In this document: in pieces, positions 24,287 through 36,338 of the stretch
How the letters are laid out: every line of letters starts with the position of its first letter
How positions within the stretch are numbered: position 1 is the first letter of the stretch
From: Clonostachys chloroleuca
Taxonomy: Eukaryota > Ascomycota > Sordariomycetes > Hypocreales > Bionectriaceae
Reading direction: 5' to 3'
Assembly: GCA_037952775.1 (NCBI GenBank)
Contig: JBANAY010000001.1
Coordinates: 3,968,001-4,032,000, forward strand
Length of the DNA: 64,000 nt
Position numbers and translations under genes: made by a program
The notes under the pieces: generated by a model
Databases searched by the model: none
What the model saw: the letters and a program-made list of their open reading frames with translations, nothing else
Told to the model about the DNA's origin: nothing

Positions 24287-25973
24287 TCAATATCTCGCCG
24301 CTGCTCCTCGATACCCCCTCACCTCGGTCTTCACGCCGGGCGGTGCGGTGTACCCTAATTCTAGCCCCAGCTGTTCTTGGCTTTCTCCTGGCTGGTCTCT
24401 GTTCTTCGATCTGAAGTAAGGTTGTCGGCTTCGGCTCTCATTAAAAGTTCGCTCTCGTGTCCTGCTGCCTGATTTCCCCTCGTCGGTCTTACCATACGCG
24501 CTCGCCACATTGCTAACCCAGGGCATAACCTGTTTCATCAAAGCCCCCATCGCCGGGAGGCAGGCGACAATGATCGTGACGGACAATTCCAGCCCACTCC
24601 ACATCAGAATATCTTCGTAGTCCCATGTCGGATTGTACGTGCGGCCGAAGGCGGCAATATAGGGCACTCGGACGCATGAGGTGACAGTAATGAAAATTCC
24701 CAGTCCAAGCATGACCATGACGCCCCATTTTGTCCTTGTATCCATCTTAAGGTGCCAAACTGGTACAAGAGGCAGCACGACGACGAACAGATCCTGGGCT
24801 ATGTTGAAGCCGGCCGCGATGAATGTCACGACGTGCATGTCGAAACATTTCCCGGCGTAGTAAGGTAGGAGCCATCCCTCCCACATCAAGCTAATCGGCT
24901 TGCATTGAAAGATTGTGATAAAGGTGATGACGATGGTCGGGATAGCAATCAAGGCCATTCCGATATATACGAGGCGCCGGAATTGTTTTTCGGGAAAGAT
25001 TCGTAGGTAGAAACATAGAACCGAGATTTTCGATAATCCGAGGAGGGTTGGGTAGAAGGTCTGAACGATATAAACTCGCTAGAAAGCAGTAGGTGGTAAG
25101 CTATATGGCTCGACATGATAGATGCACTGTCATTTTGGTTCCCTACCTACCTTGAAAGCTTGGGTGACGGTCTCATAATCTAAAAACCACATATCGATGC
25201 CAAATGCCATATACGCCGCTGAAAAATAGCAAGAGTTAGCTGAGAAGCTTATAATTAAGGATGCAGTTCTCCGTACTATATTTCCCCAAAGGCAGGAAGG
25301 CGGTGTAGAGAATCTACAGGAGTTTGTTAGTGTTTCCCCGTCCCATAAGACACCAGCCATAGACATACCGCAACAGCCAACATCACCCAGTCATCCGCAG
25401 CGAATCGACGATAAGCCCATCTCGAATACAGCCGAATCCAAGCAATGAACCAAGCTGGAACATCGATGGCCGAAATATATAGGATATTGTTTCTTCGGGA
25501 TCGGTAAGGACGTTGGCACGCATCAGCCTCGATTCTGCTAACCTCTATCCATGTCAAGACAAGTTAGTTCTCGATGTTACTTATTCCGATATTCGTTGTG
25601 TTGCTCTTGGTCCGTACCCAATGAGTCCCTGGCATTACACTTCTGGACGACACACTGCTGAGCAGTGAGATGGAAATCGGAATCTGAGCAGAGGCACGTC
25701 GGATCCGTCTCCCAGGTACAGCTGGCCGTCGTCAAAGACGCAACGAAGCACGTATTCTGTTACTTGTCAGCACCAAACCTAGCCTGTAAATTCAAAGCAC
25801 GCCCGAGGAACATTGAATACGAGCAACGACAGAGTGAACCAAAAGAAAGGCAATCATACTCCGCATTTTGGAACCTTCTGCAATGCCTCGAGGACGCTGA
25901 TCTGGGCTCCAACAATGGATATGCAAACTAGAAGGACGCCAAGCCAAAAGGCTAGCTTTTTCGAATGCGCCAT
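24287..25973 (-). CDS. CFEM-domain 7TM receptor (Pth11-like GPCR)
   Basis: Six minus-strand exons total 441 aa: 25973-25860, 25756-25618, 25544-25369, 25313-25277, 25218-25151 and 25078-24287. All phases agree. Exon 1 encodes a signal peptide (hydrophobic LAFWLGVLLVCISIVGA). Exons 1-2 build a CFEM domain: VPKCG + NTCFVASL, then SCTWETDPTCLCSDSDF and CVVQKC, giving eight cysteines. Next come seven membrane segments with RRFAADDWVML, YMAFGIDMWFLDYETV, LSKISVLCFYLRIF and GFNIAQDLFVVVLPLVPVW, then a charged tail rich in Arg/Ser/Glu. CFEM plus this 7TM fold defines Pth11-type receptors, which sense surface or chemical cues at the plasma membrane and in some pathogens are needed for infection structures. 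Ligand unknown. Confidence 0.88.
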
Positions 25974-27306
25974 GAGGCCACGAGGAACAACTAATTACAT
26001 GAACCTGCAAAGAAGAGGGAGGAAAAGCAAAATGAGGAAGACCAACTAGGTAGAAGACTGTTAAAGATGGGCAGATGGGTGCCCCTTCTCTTATCATCCA
26101 TTCACCTTGTGCCGTATGCAGGTGTACCCATTCGGAATGGGCTTCCATCATACAATGCGAACACACTATTCAACGAAAATCAGGCTAGGGCATGCAGTCG
26201 CTCTGCAGCTAGGTCAGGGTTTCATGAATATCCTGTAAATATCGCCTTGGCGTTCAACAGGGGTGACGGAACGCACTGGTCCCAATCCCGTCTTACGATG
26301 ATCCTTGTGCTCCCCTGTGTGGTCTGGCCCGTGAATAAGCTCAGCATCAACAGGGGCTCCCGTCAGGAAGCTGAGTAGACCGACCCCGGCCAGCCGGTCT
26401 AGAGGAGCTCATCGTTTGGATAGGCGAGGAAAGGCACAGTTGCATCGTCGGAGGCGAGGGCTTTATTAATTTTCATATCGCTGCGACGGTTTCCTCTCAG
26501 ACCTGAAAGGAACTCTCTCCACTCTGCGTTCTTTATTACACAGCACCTCCAATGTGGACATGCCCGAATAGAGGAACCCCTGATTTTGTTGGTAGGTCTT
26601 TCGTCGCTGTGGGCCGTTGGCCGTCTCCTCAAATGCTACTTTCCAATCTCCAATCATGCAAGTTTTGGAAAGTTCTCCCAACCGAGAAAGTGTCACAGAA
26701 TCAGGTCGATGAGGGGCCAATCAAGAAAGACGTGATCGAATATTCACATGGGGTGTTGGCATCTAGGTTTAGTATTGGCCACTTTTTACCAGGAATGGGG
26801 ACTTCTTCAACTTGATGCTGACTGAAAGAACCAACATACATATTGGGGTAGTCCTGCCGACTAAATGCAACGTATACGTAATGGGGAGAAATAGGAGAGC
26901 GCATTATTGTTCAGAGCGCATTATTGTTCGCGCCATATATCAGCCCCTGAGTGCCAACAATTCGATAGAGCCGTCTTGGCTTCTATTCCAGGAAGCCAGC
27001 TCCTTAACAAGCATTCGGCCATAAGATTTCTACACATTCATCTCAGAATGCTTGCGCGGCCCTTCATGTTTTGCTAAGGCCTACTGACTAGCTGGGCACC
27101 ATGTCACTGGAAATGTTCTTCTTGAAATAATTCATACTGACAGCTCTAGGGCCTGCCATATAACACGGATCAGAGTCTTGTTCTACCTTATTTCTTCTTC
27201 AATTCAGTGAAAAATCCGAGCTCCATTACACTCTAACGATACCTGCTCTAAAGACTACATCTTCCTTAGGTGACATCTGAGACCTTGTTGAACTTCTAGA
27301 GAAAGG
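25974..27306. other. Intergenic
   Basis: About 1.3 kb between co-directional minus-strand genes: promoter of the receptor gene and 3' flank of the Q/N-rich gene. Frames here show no recognisable features. Confidence 0.45.
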
Positions 27307-29222
27307 TCAATTCTGGTAATAACCCTGGCTGTGCCCCTGATTCTGGTTATAATTCTGGCCAGAGTGTTGGTTGTACTCTTGGCCATGTTGAGAGCCTTGG
27401 TGTTGCTGATATCCCTGGTTTTGATTATACCCTTGGTTTTGCCCGTAGTTTTGGTTCTGGTTGTATCCTTGGTTCTGTTCGTAGCTCTGGTTCTGATTGT
27501 ATCCTTGGCTTTGTCCATAGCCCTGGTTCTGACCATGGCCTTGATTCTGTCCGTAGCTCTGGCCCTGTCCGTAGCTTTGGTTCCGGCCATAGCTCTGGTT
27601 CTGCTGATATTCCTGGTTATAGCTCTGGTTGCTGCCCTGGTTGTGGTAGCTACCTGAGTCGCCTGTTGGTCGTTGGTTGTGATCGGGGCGTTGTTCTTGG
27701 TACGACTGCTGCTCCAGGCGTCCGTAATCTTGGCTTTGCTGGTGGTGACTGGGCCTTGAGTCCTGCTGCCCACCATATCCTTGTTGGCTATATTGCTGTT
27801 GTCCAGATAGGCGAGAATCGTGGTCTCCTCCCTGATTATCAGGTCGGTTCCCAGCACCAAGCTGAGCACCTGGTGCTGGCGCACCCACGCTGACACCTTC
27901 GTTGCCGATATCATCAGGCACAGAAATCTTAACCTTGGGCAAGTACTTCTGAACCTTCTGTTCGACAATGTTCTGTACGAATACCCAGCTTTCACGCTCG
28001 AACTTGCGATGTCCTCCGTTCACCACTCCGAGAATGCTGCCTCGGAGAGTTTCTTGCACCTTCCGGACCAGGTCACGAATCTTCTTCACAAGCTTAGACT
28101 TGATGTCATCTCCAAAGCCACGGTCAGCTTGGGGACTGGCATCACGATCAAGCTCTGAGCCGAACGGATTGCCGCCGAGGATCTTCTCAAGTGGGCGCTG
28201 GAACTGATCAGGAAGCAGTTCGAACAGCTGCTTCTCAATGGCGCCGAGTATCTTGCGGAACTCCAGACGCACTTCTCGGTGGACCTTGGCAAGTCCAGTA
28301 CTGAGTTTATCACTAATAATCTTGGAGAAGCCGCGGCTACCCTCTTCTTCTTCGCCATCACGATCGCGACTGCTCTCGTCGTCGCCGAACCCTCTTGAAG
28401 AGCCTTCATCGCGACTCTTGTTACCGCCAAACAAACCCCCGAATCCTTTGACCAAGTCTTTGACCTGATCCTCAATCTCCCCTTTGAAACCATCACCGAG
28501 ATCGCGGCTGCTTGTGTTGCCCCGGAGCCAGCGCTTGAGATGGTCTAGTGCGATTTTGGTAAACTGCTCCGCGATGGAAGAGTGCTGCTCTCTGAGCTTC
28601 TCGCTAACCCTTTCCTTGATCTCAGGGCTGATGAGACGGGCTTTGTCCTCTGGGTTGCGTGCAGTATCCTTGAGGGTGTCGGCAAAAACGCCGAGGAGGC
28701 CATCCAGCTTGAACCCACTATCGCCAGATCCCTTGTTCTCATGTTTGTCAAGAGCTTGGACGGCGTCGATGGCAGCAGAGAGGAAGCCACGAGCTCCCTT
28801 CGAGAAAGAATCCGTGTGCTCTAATCCACGAGACTGGGTGTCGCTTCCACCAGATCCGGCACTGCCTTCGGTGAGCTGAAACAGCTCGCGCAGATCATCG
28901 TTGGCCTCGTCGGCGACATTTTTGAAGTTGCGCGTCAAGCTGGCAATTTCATCGGCAAATGGAAGTGACTGGCCGCCATAACCATCAGGCACTTGTTCAG
29001 ACAGGCTCCAAGGACTCCTGGAGTTGCCTGACTGGTCGCCTCCTTATCCTTGTTGAAGAGCGAGCGGAAGGCATCGACAACCTGGTCCTCCAAGCTGTCG
29101 ATGGTTTTCTGCTGGAAGGTCTCGAGCTCGGACGCGACGCGTGGCTGGATCTGAGGGGCGAGCGAGTCGATATACTCGTCCACCTTGACCATCAACACAT
29201 CGGGCAGGCCCCTGGAAGACAT
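27307..29222 (-). CDS. Conserved fungal protein with Q/N-rich, Tyr/Gly repeat (prion-like) tail
   Basis: The N-terminal part starts at ATG 29222 (MSSRGLPDVLMVKVDEYIDS) and is a helical region of about 75 residues. The main part, in another frame, runs to the stop at 27307-27309 and includes SLPFADEIASLTRNFKNVADEANDDL, a long charged region with SRD/GFGDD stretches, and a low-complexity tail of about 170 residues. The tail holds eleven consecutive hexapeptides of the type Q-[SGN]-Y-[GNE]-Q-N. The two parts overlap near 28960-29050 and join only through a single-base frameshift near 29046 or a 41-bp intron (GTCAGG...AACAAG) that would link KEAT to MPDGYGG. No signal peptide. Function unknown; composition is typical of proteins forming condensates or amyloid. 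The N-terminal start is inferred. Confidence 0.72.
27400..27597 (-). repeat. 18-bp tandem repeat, 11 copies, coding Q-x-Y-x-Q-N hexads
   Basis: Within the Q/N-rich gene, eleven in-frame 18-bp units encode hexapeptides such as QSYGQN, QGYNQN and QNYGQN. The plus strand of this segment gives an artefactual Leu/Val-rich frame and should not be annotated. Confidence 0.85.
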
Positions 29223-31166
29223 GGTTGGCTGCAGCGACAATAGGCGAGAAGGACGTTATGATCGGGATTTCGTTTAGTCAGCGGTCTGGCTCCAACCTTA
29301 TCAAGACGGATCGATGAGCAGATAGAGACGGCCCTGGTTGAGACAAGGGAGCAGAAGAGAGTTTGGCTGCGTGGATTAATGAGGGGTCCAGCTACTGACG
29401 TCAGCCCCGCACGCATAAACAAACAGTCAATCAGAGGCTGTGAGACGCGAATCACGCTGCTCCACTGCTTGGCTTGACGCTGCCGAATCAAGTCTTGTAG
29501 AGGCGCATGATTACTGATTGGGCTACTTTATGTATCAAACGGGAAACATGTTTCTCTTTGTCACTCGTTTCTGTTGAAGGAGGGCATCTTGACCGAATAC
29601 CTACTTGTTCACACCACTAATCAGAACTTGAGCTTGTTCCTAAGCCCTGATCTATTGAATATTAAAAAACCAAGTACAATTACTGTATGCCAACTGTTTT
29701 TTACAGCCTTATTGTATTATTTTTGAAAAATCTTTTGAGCCAACACTTGTTATCTTACTATTTCTCTCAAAGACTGGTGCTCACTTCCTGTCCTATGCCG
29801 GTGGCTGTACTTTATATGGAGCTGAGAGCCATCAGTAGAAGCCTTATGTACTTCTCACGGCCAATTTATCTGGAACGCAAAATTTCGAGACTTCAATTTG
29901 TTCAGCAAAAAAAATATGCAAGCTTCTTATATAGGCTTGCATATTTCTCTTCATCTCTCTTTCCGACTCGAGCCGGCCTTCCCCAGATCACTTACTTGCC
30001 GAACAGTTTATTGCCATCATTCAATTTCCGACAGTCAAGAATGAATTACGATATATTCCGATTATCAAGAACAGGCAGTTTCTTGAGAATATAGTTTTCA
30101 GCCAAGCTTTGGAGATAAAACGAAAGGAGTGTAGGAAAAGGGAAAGGTAGAGGCCCTAAGTTGATAATCCAAGCAAACTGACATATACATTAGCGGTCAA
30201 AGTGCGACCAAGAGAAACGTAAAATATGATTGCCAAAATCTACTCTATCGGAGGCGGCAGGCAAAATGAAATATTAGCCACGTCCGAGCTTGATTGATTT
30301 TCAAACATCACATTGACATCGCTATCTTAAGGGCGTCTCGATAAATAGGCGTAAAGAAGACGAGTCAGCATACGAACTGTCCATGTATCAATTGCAAACG
30401 GACAGCCAGGGAGGAAATAATAAGACTTCCACCACCAGGCTGACTATTTGGTTTAACATCCACTGGAGTCATTCTGGCAGCCACTCCAAGGACAGATGTA
30501 TATCCTCGTACAACCAAGCAGAATTGTTACCAAAATTGGTTGGCTTCGCTGCGATTGCGTACCTCGCCATACTCGTGACATTGCATGTAGGTATGTCAGA
30601 CTGTAAAAGGGAACCAAGCGTCAAGGGCAATTCAGATTTATGGGATTTTGGTGAATTTACACAATTAATGGAAAACTGGTAACCCCCAAAAAGACCTTCT
30701 TTCGGCAGATGAATTAATCACCCCAGTTCTGCTCGCTAAGAGATCACGACCGATACCGGCCCGGTCGGAACAGATGCGACCCCTTGCTTCCCACAATGGT
30801 CTCGTCTCGTTCGTGTAGGCCTACCATGCCATTAGCCCCGAGAATGGTGCAATTGAGAATCGCATAATATAGCTAATGGAAATTGTAGAAGGCGCCCTAT
30901 GCAGTCGGGTGGGTGCCCCTAACAATCACCTAATAACGCCAGCCCCAGAAGCTGAATAATGTCCACGATGCCAGTTGGATCATCCCACCTGGACCCATTC
31001 GATTGGGTGGATACTGAGTTCGTGATAATGGTGCTGGATTGCGAACGCAGATGCGAGGGGTATATCATGTAAATGTAATCTTAAGATATCCGGCTACGAA
31101 CATCCCATCTTCAAGGTGACTGCCAGACAACTCCGAATTTCTTTTCAACGTAACGGCGATCAAATC
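29223..31166. other. Intergenic, partly AT-rich
   Basis: About 1.9 kb. Frames at 29687-30094 and 30383-30682 (plus) have no recognisable features. A 12-bp perfect inverted repeat lies at 29912-29946. The left end is the promoter of the Q/N-rich gene. Confidence 0.4.
29912..29946. repeat. Perfect 12-bp inverted repeat (hairpin)
   Basis: AAATATGCAAGC (29912-29923) and its exact complement GCTTGCATATTT (29935-29946) flank an 11-base spacer. Role unknown. Confidence 0.85.
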
Positions 31167-32923
31167 ATGACAGTGAACGGCAACGCAACCCAGAACGGGC
31201 ACCATGCCCGGGCTACGGTTCTCGATATTCAACAAAGAAGAGCCGAAGCCGGTAAATTACTCTCAGGGATAGCATCTGTGGGAGATAGCTCCCGTTTCCG
31301 AGGACCGGTATGGCCTTGACCAAGCGCCATTTCCAACGCATAATGTTAATGAATCTGTAGCAAACTGGAAAACCCCTAGCCAAAAGTTTCGCGCGTAAGT
31401 TTGGAATTATCTACTTTACATAAATTACAGCCAGCTTACCAAAATTTCAAACTAGACTATCTGAGCTCCGAAACCAAGCTCCGCAAGCCTTCCAGGCTCA
31501 AGGAAGCTGGGCGCCTGCTCAAGGGCAAGCCAGATATCATCTCCGTTGCAGGTGGCTTACCCCCAAGCGAAAACTTTCCTATCGAAAATATCACTTTCAA
31601 CTTCAAGAATCCTAACTTGGAAGAAACAAATGGGACACTGTCCGGAGACCAGTCTCACCTTTCCGCGACTCTCGGGAAGTACGACACCAAAGATGGGGGC
31701 GCTGACTACGACTTGTCAATTGCGCTGAATTACAGCCAAACCACTGGCGGCCCGCAGCTAACGCGATTCCTAACGGAACACAGCGAGCTCGTATTGCACC
31801 CTCCCTACGCAGACTGGAAGATTCTCCTGACTACCGGAAGTACCGGTACGTTCGAGACTCTCGTCAGAGCGTATCTAGACAAGGAGAGGCGTGATTCTGT
31901 CCTGACAGAAGCATACAACTACTCTACTGTCTTGGAAACTATGCGGCCTCAGGGCATTAAGGTTTTTGGTGTTTCTGCCGATGATGATGGCCTTTCGCCG
32001 TCCAATTTTGATGACATTTTGTCTTCATGGGATGAGACTGCTCGAGGCGCAAGGAAGCCTCATATTCTATACATTATTCCCACTGGCCAGAATCCCACAG
32101 GATCTACACAAAGCATCGAGCGCCGTCGCGAGGTATATGCCGTTGCCCAAAAGCATGACGTTCTCATCATTGAGGATGATCCCTACTACTTCTTACAATT
32201 GGGATCTTATGAGAAGGGTGGAAGCGTCGCAGAGGAGCCCAAAACCCCCGAAGAGTTCATCGCGAGCCTTGTCCCTTCCTACGTTAGTATTGACGTAGAC
32301 GGAAGGGTGATTAGAATCGATTCAGCTTCGAAAGTGCTCGCACCCGGCTCTCGCCTGGGGTGGGTGATTGGCAGTGAAGAAATCCTGCAGAATTACATTC
32401 GAGTGGCGGAACTCTCTAACCAAGTTACCAACGGATTTTCTCAGATTATTGTCTGGAAACTGCTTGAGACTTGGGGTCATGAGGGGTACTTCAAGTGGCT
32501 CGCTAAGATTCGAAAGGATTACACCCTACGGCGAAACGTTTTGCTAGATGTTCTAGACAATCATCTGCCAAAGGATCTCGTTAGCTGGATTCCACCTTCT
32601 GGTGGCATGTTTGTATACACACCCTATTCTCTTTTTCTTCTTTTTCTTTTGACTAATCTCTATCGTAGGTCTGGCTCAAGCTTGATCATAGCCGTCATCC
32701 CGACTTTCCTAAGCGCTCGCTCGAGGAAATCGAGCAAGAAATCTTTGAAGAGGCCGTCAACCAAGGAGTTCTCTTCGCGCGAGGTTCATGGTTCCGTGCC
32801 GAACCCGACACTCCTGTAGAAAACATTTTCTTCCGACTGAGTTTTTCTACTGCGACTAAGGAACAATTGAGGAAGGCCGTGCAGAGATTGAGTGCTGCTA
32901 TACATAAGTCTTTTGGTTTGTAG
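31167..32923 (+). CDS. PLP-dependent aminotransferase, class I/II (aromatic/2-aminoadipate-type)
   Basis: Four exons: 31167-31307, 31361-31394, 31456-32612 and 32669-32923 (528 aa). Exon 2 is only 34 bp (QTGKPLAKSFA) and joins through a split His codon to YLSSETKLRKPSRLKEAG. An AG at 31436 lies in the wrong phase, so 31455 is used as acceptor. Family features are ISVAGGLPPSENFP, TTGSTGTFETLVRAYL, IIPTGQNPTGSTQSIERRR, LIIEDDPYYFLQLG and the PLP-lysine segment IDSASKVLAPGSRLGW, ending with ENIFFRLSFSTAT. This matches fungal fold-type I transaminases (Aro8/Aro9-like) that interconvert aromatic or other amino acids and 2-oxo acids with PLP. No targeting peptide is evident. It faces an O-methyltransferase gene tail to tail. 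Confidence 0.9.
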
Positions 32924-33371
32924 ATCGAAGAATTCAAATGGGGCTTTGAACTTTGTTTGACAGACACCGAGACAGAAAATTGTATCAACGTACAGCATTG
33001 AAATAAAATATAAACTCCAAATAGAGTATTTACCTTTACCTTTCCCTTCATGATATCACCCTGTTACTAGGTCTAAGTAGTCGGTTACCTCCTTAAGTAA
33101 ACACATACCGCTTTTAACATTTATCATTATCGGTTCAAGACATTCCGCTAGCCCAACTCGTGAAGCCTCGCCTAGCAATACATGATCAAGCATGGGCAAA
33201 CCGCAGCTATAATATATTTATAGAGATTATTCGATCGCGCCAATACAACTTCACAAGTACTTGAATGACCTCTGAAGCCGCTACTCATTTCTATCATAAC
33301 TATTCTTGTCCGTGTGTTGAATCTAAATTACATCTATCTTCTCTAGGTCAGAAAGAGGGCTACGAAAGATC
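32924..33371. other. Intergenic, convergent
   Basis: About 450 bp between the 3' ends of the aminotransferase and O-methyltransferase genes; no gene seen. Confidence 0.5.
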
Positions 33372-34940
33372 CTATGGGAGCTCAACTTCAATCAAGCTCT
33401 CAACACCTCTTCCTCCGCTCCAGATTTTGACAATCTTCAAGCCAGCGGCCCGCTCGATCAAATCATACCAATCGGCTTCAGTGCGCTCCTTAGCGCTGAA
33501 CAGCATCAGCATGGTCATATCCAGTGCCGAGGACTCCCACCAAGCGCCCGTAGAAGGGATCACGTTCTCGTTGATGAGCAGCTTACTATATCCAGGCTTC
33601 ATGGCTGCCTTGACGCGAGACAGAATGCTCTCACAAACACTGTCTGGCCAGTCGTGGAGGCAGCTGTGCAGGTAGTATGCTCGGGCACCTGATCATAGAT
33701 TTCGAGGTTAGTTACGTCGACTTGAGAAAGGGGAAAGTCGGATAGTACCTTTGACTGGCTGCTCAGTATGAAAATCGTATTCCATGGGGGTGATTTTTGG
33801 GTTCAGATCTTTGATCTCTGTGATGACGGCTGGTAGATCCTGCAAAATCAACTTCCCTGGCGCATCCCCATGGTACTTGGTAAACTCTTCCAGATCATGA
33901 CCAACACTGCCGCCAATATCAACCAGTAAAACTGGGTCTTTGCTCGTGTCCAGCCCGTCGATGAGTCTTTCCTTGACTGGAAAGAATCCAGGTGCCATCC
34001 ACGGAAGACGACCCTGTCGATAGCCGCGCATGTGATTGTTGAAGTGCTGCCCATACCCAAGTCCCTGGAGATACGCAAATAGATCTTTGTCTGTGTTGTG
34101 CGCATATTGAAGACTTGTGTCGTGGGCGTCAGTTGGGTTCTTCCAGCCACGCTTGCGGTTGAATTCATGGAACTTGAGTTGCCCGCCACCACTGCTAGAT
34201 GGTCTGCTCAAGATGTTAGCTCCTTATCACAAGACACATTGTGTCGAGAACTATTGGTCCATACAACGCAATGTAAGCGTCACCAATAATGTCCAAGCTT
34301 AGAGACTTGGTGAAGTTGGTAGGCTTGTATTCATCAGGTCCTGTTTCTGTGATAAATCCGCATGCTGCTAAGTGGCGGAGCAGTCTCGCTTTGTCCTTGT
34401 CAGCTTATTATCTCATGGCTAGTAATTTCTTTCTCACCCAAAAGAAGAGCGTCAACGCCGACTTGGGAGGCAAGCTCTTGGACGCTTTGCGGCCTGTCTC
34501 CATTGCGAGCAATCTGTTTCCACAGGCCACAGTCCACGCCCCAGCTAATTGCCCCTGTAGCACCAGTCTAAGTATAGATCTCAAATTAGCCTCGTTTCAT
34601 GGACAATATTTCATGGTACTAGCCAAAATGGTAAAGAAGGAGGCAGGAAGGGCCAAAAAAAGGAGATTTGATGCCAGGAGAGTACGTTGCTAGGATCAAA
34701 ACGGACCTCTGCCCAAATATGCTTAATACTCGTCTCTCTAGGCGTTTCAAGTGAGAGCATCAAATCTCGTGCTTTGATACTCAGATCCTGTCGTAGAGTG
34801 TCATCCTTACCACCCCCTGCTGTCAGTGCGTCAATCCCGGCAGCAAGCTGCTTAACCAAGTCAGATGTAGCCTGGAGGTTCATCGCAGTCGTCGCTACAG
34901 ATACGTCCACTGGGGACTCGCTTTCTCCGTTGGGTGCCAT
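33372..34940 (-). CDS. Fungal O-methyltransferase (family 2, SAM-dependent)
   Basis: Five minus-strand exons total 419 aa: 34940-34707, 34567-34438, 34388-34265, 34203-33749 and 33688-33372, with phases that all agree. The N-terminal helical dimerisation region includes TGAISWGVDCGLWKQIARNG and a winged-helix part ending LLRHLAACGFITETGPDEY. The catalytic domain has the SAM loop LLVDIGGSVGHDLEEF, LILQDLPAVI, and the junction VKGARAYYLHSCLHDWPD, whose His is the expected general base. This is the family of sterigmatocystin/aflatoxin-type and other polyketide or indole O-methyltransferases acting in the cytosol on hydroxylated small molecules. The acceptor is unknown. The first intron is long (139 bp) with a GTCCGT donor, so that junction is the least certain. 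Confidence 0.87.
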
Positions 34941-36338
34941 TTTGTGGAAGGTGATCAAGCAGAATGGGCTCGTTGGTTTGGTTGAAGCTTTTGGAAAGAT
35001 TTGAGGTAATCAAATACTCAAAATCTACGAGGCAGCTTACAGCCACATACTGTAAATAGTTCATCATAATCAGGACTCCACGTGCCAACAACGTCAATCA
35101 TTTCCCCGGGTGGCCTCTTGCATCACTCACATCAGCCAATCCACGTTCTGATGATCGGTAATATATTACTCAGAGGCCTCAACGATGATAGGACTCATTC
35201 TCAACTAGGTGCTCTTTGCAGGGCAACGCCAACTGGGACCAACATCGTATCTTCCCTACATTTTTGTTGTGGTAAAGACGTCGCCAAGGACGAAGGAATG
35301 CAGTTGGGCCAACTCAGTAGGCTTGTTGGCTACTGCCTGTCAGTGTTGGATGTGAGGATCACGATCCCTGCCAGGATGACGAAAGCTTAGGTCGTAGGGA
35401 TTTTTGCCGTGGACCAATAATCCGGGTCATTGACCAATTTCCTCTAAACCCCAATTTATTAGGGCTCTTAAAATCTTACGCGATTAGCGAGCTCCAACGT
35501 TGGCCTCGTCAACGCCACCAATCGACTCTTTCAGGTACGACCATCGAACCGATCTCCGGTAGGTGGCTATGATTGATGGGGGCCTATGTACGACATGCCG
35601 AGCTCTAACTCTAAAGTAAGAGGTCATGAGGGTGACAGAAATTGCGGTCAATTTCTCAAAGTAAGGAGCAAGGGCCCACGGATACCAGAAGTGAGTACCC
35701 CAAAGCCCCAGCAGTGACAGTTCAGACCAAAAACCCCGGTCTTGGGCACACAACCCTGGACCGTAAGCCCGTTTGCCGTTACATTCACTGTCACTCTGCC
35801 TCGTGACATTAAATTGATGGGGAGGGTCACATTGCGTGCTTTAATGTTGCGCTCGATCGTTCAGCTCAATCAAATATTTGATATAGGCTCTTTTGTGCAT
35901 GTCTTTAAATCCTGCTTTTTGATACGACACATACGATGAGGGCATGCGAGGAATACAGGACGACACGTCAATCTGCCTTACCACGCTGTGATATAGGGCC
36001 AGGGTCTCGCGGGGGCTTGGATGGTTCAAGTGAGATCGTCGCTTACCCAGACCAACAATCCCAACTCCTGACCCTGTCAAAGAGGGGAAACGTTGGAACT
36101 ATCACCACGGCTTACTGAGATAAGAACCCCATTGTGCCGAGCCCCGTACACATCGTTATTCAATGCGCCCCTCTTGGATCGTGGCTCGGTGGGTTATGCT
36201 GCATTTGGCGGAGTTATGACATTCAACTCTCGCCCATCCCCCGCTCGCGTCTCTCCTCATTCTAACAAAATTGAGGCTCTTCTCCTCTTTCTCTCTTGCC
36301 CTAGAGAGATCCGGTGTTGATCAAAATTTCTCGCCGAC
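34941..36338. other. Intergenic
   Basis: About 1.4 kb between divergent genes. A minus-strand frame at 35484-35753 has no recognisable features. Pyrimidine-rich sequence just before 36339 fits a promoter/leader. Confidence 0.45.

Noticed and set aside
27331..27657. Plus-strand Leu/Val-rich hydrophobic frame that looks like a membrane protein
   Set aside because: It is the exact antisense of the Q/N repeat tail; the composition is a by-product of the 18-bp coding repeat.
27255..27995. 246-codon minus-strand frame rich in Thr/Arg repeats
   Set aside because: It is an alternate-frame shadow of the same Q/N-rich repeat region.
31401..31455. Use of AG at 31436 as acceptor for the aminotransferase third exon
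   Set aside because: It gives the wrong phase with exon 2; the AG at 31454-31455 restores the conserved family sequence.
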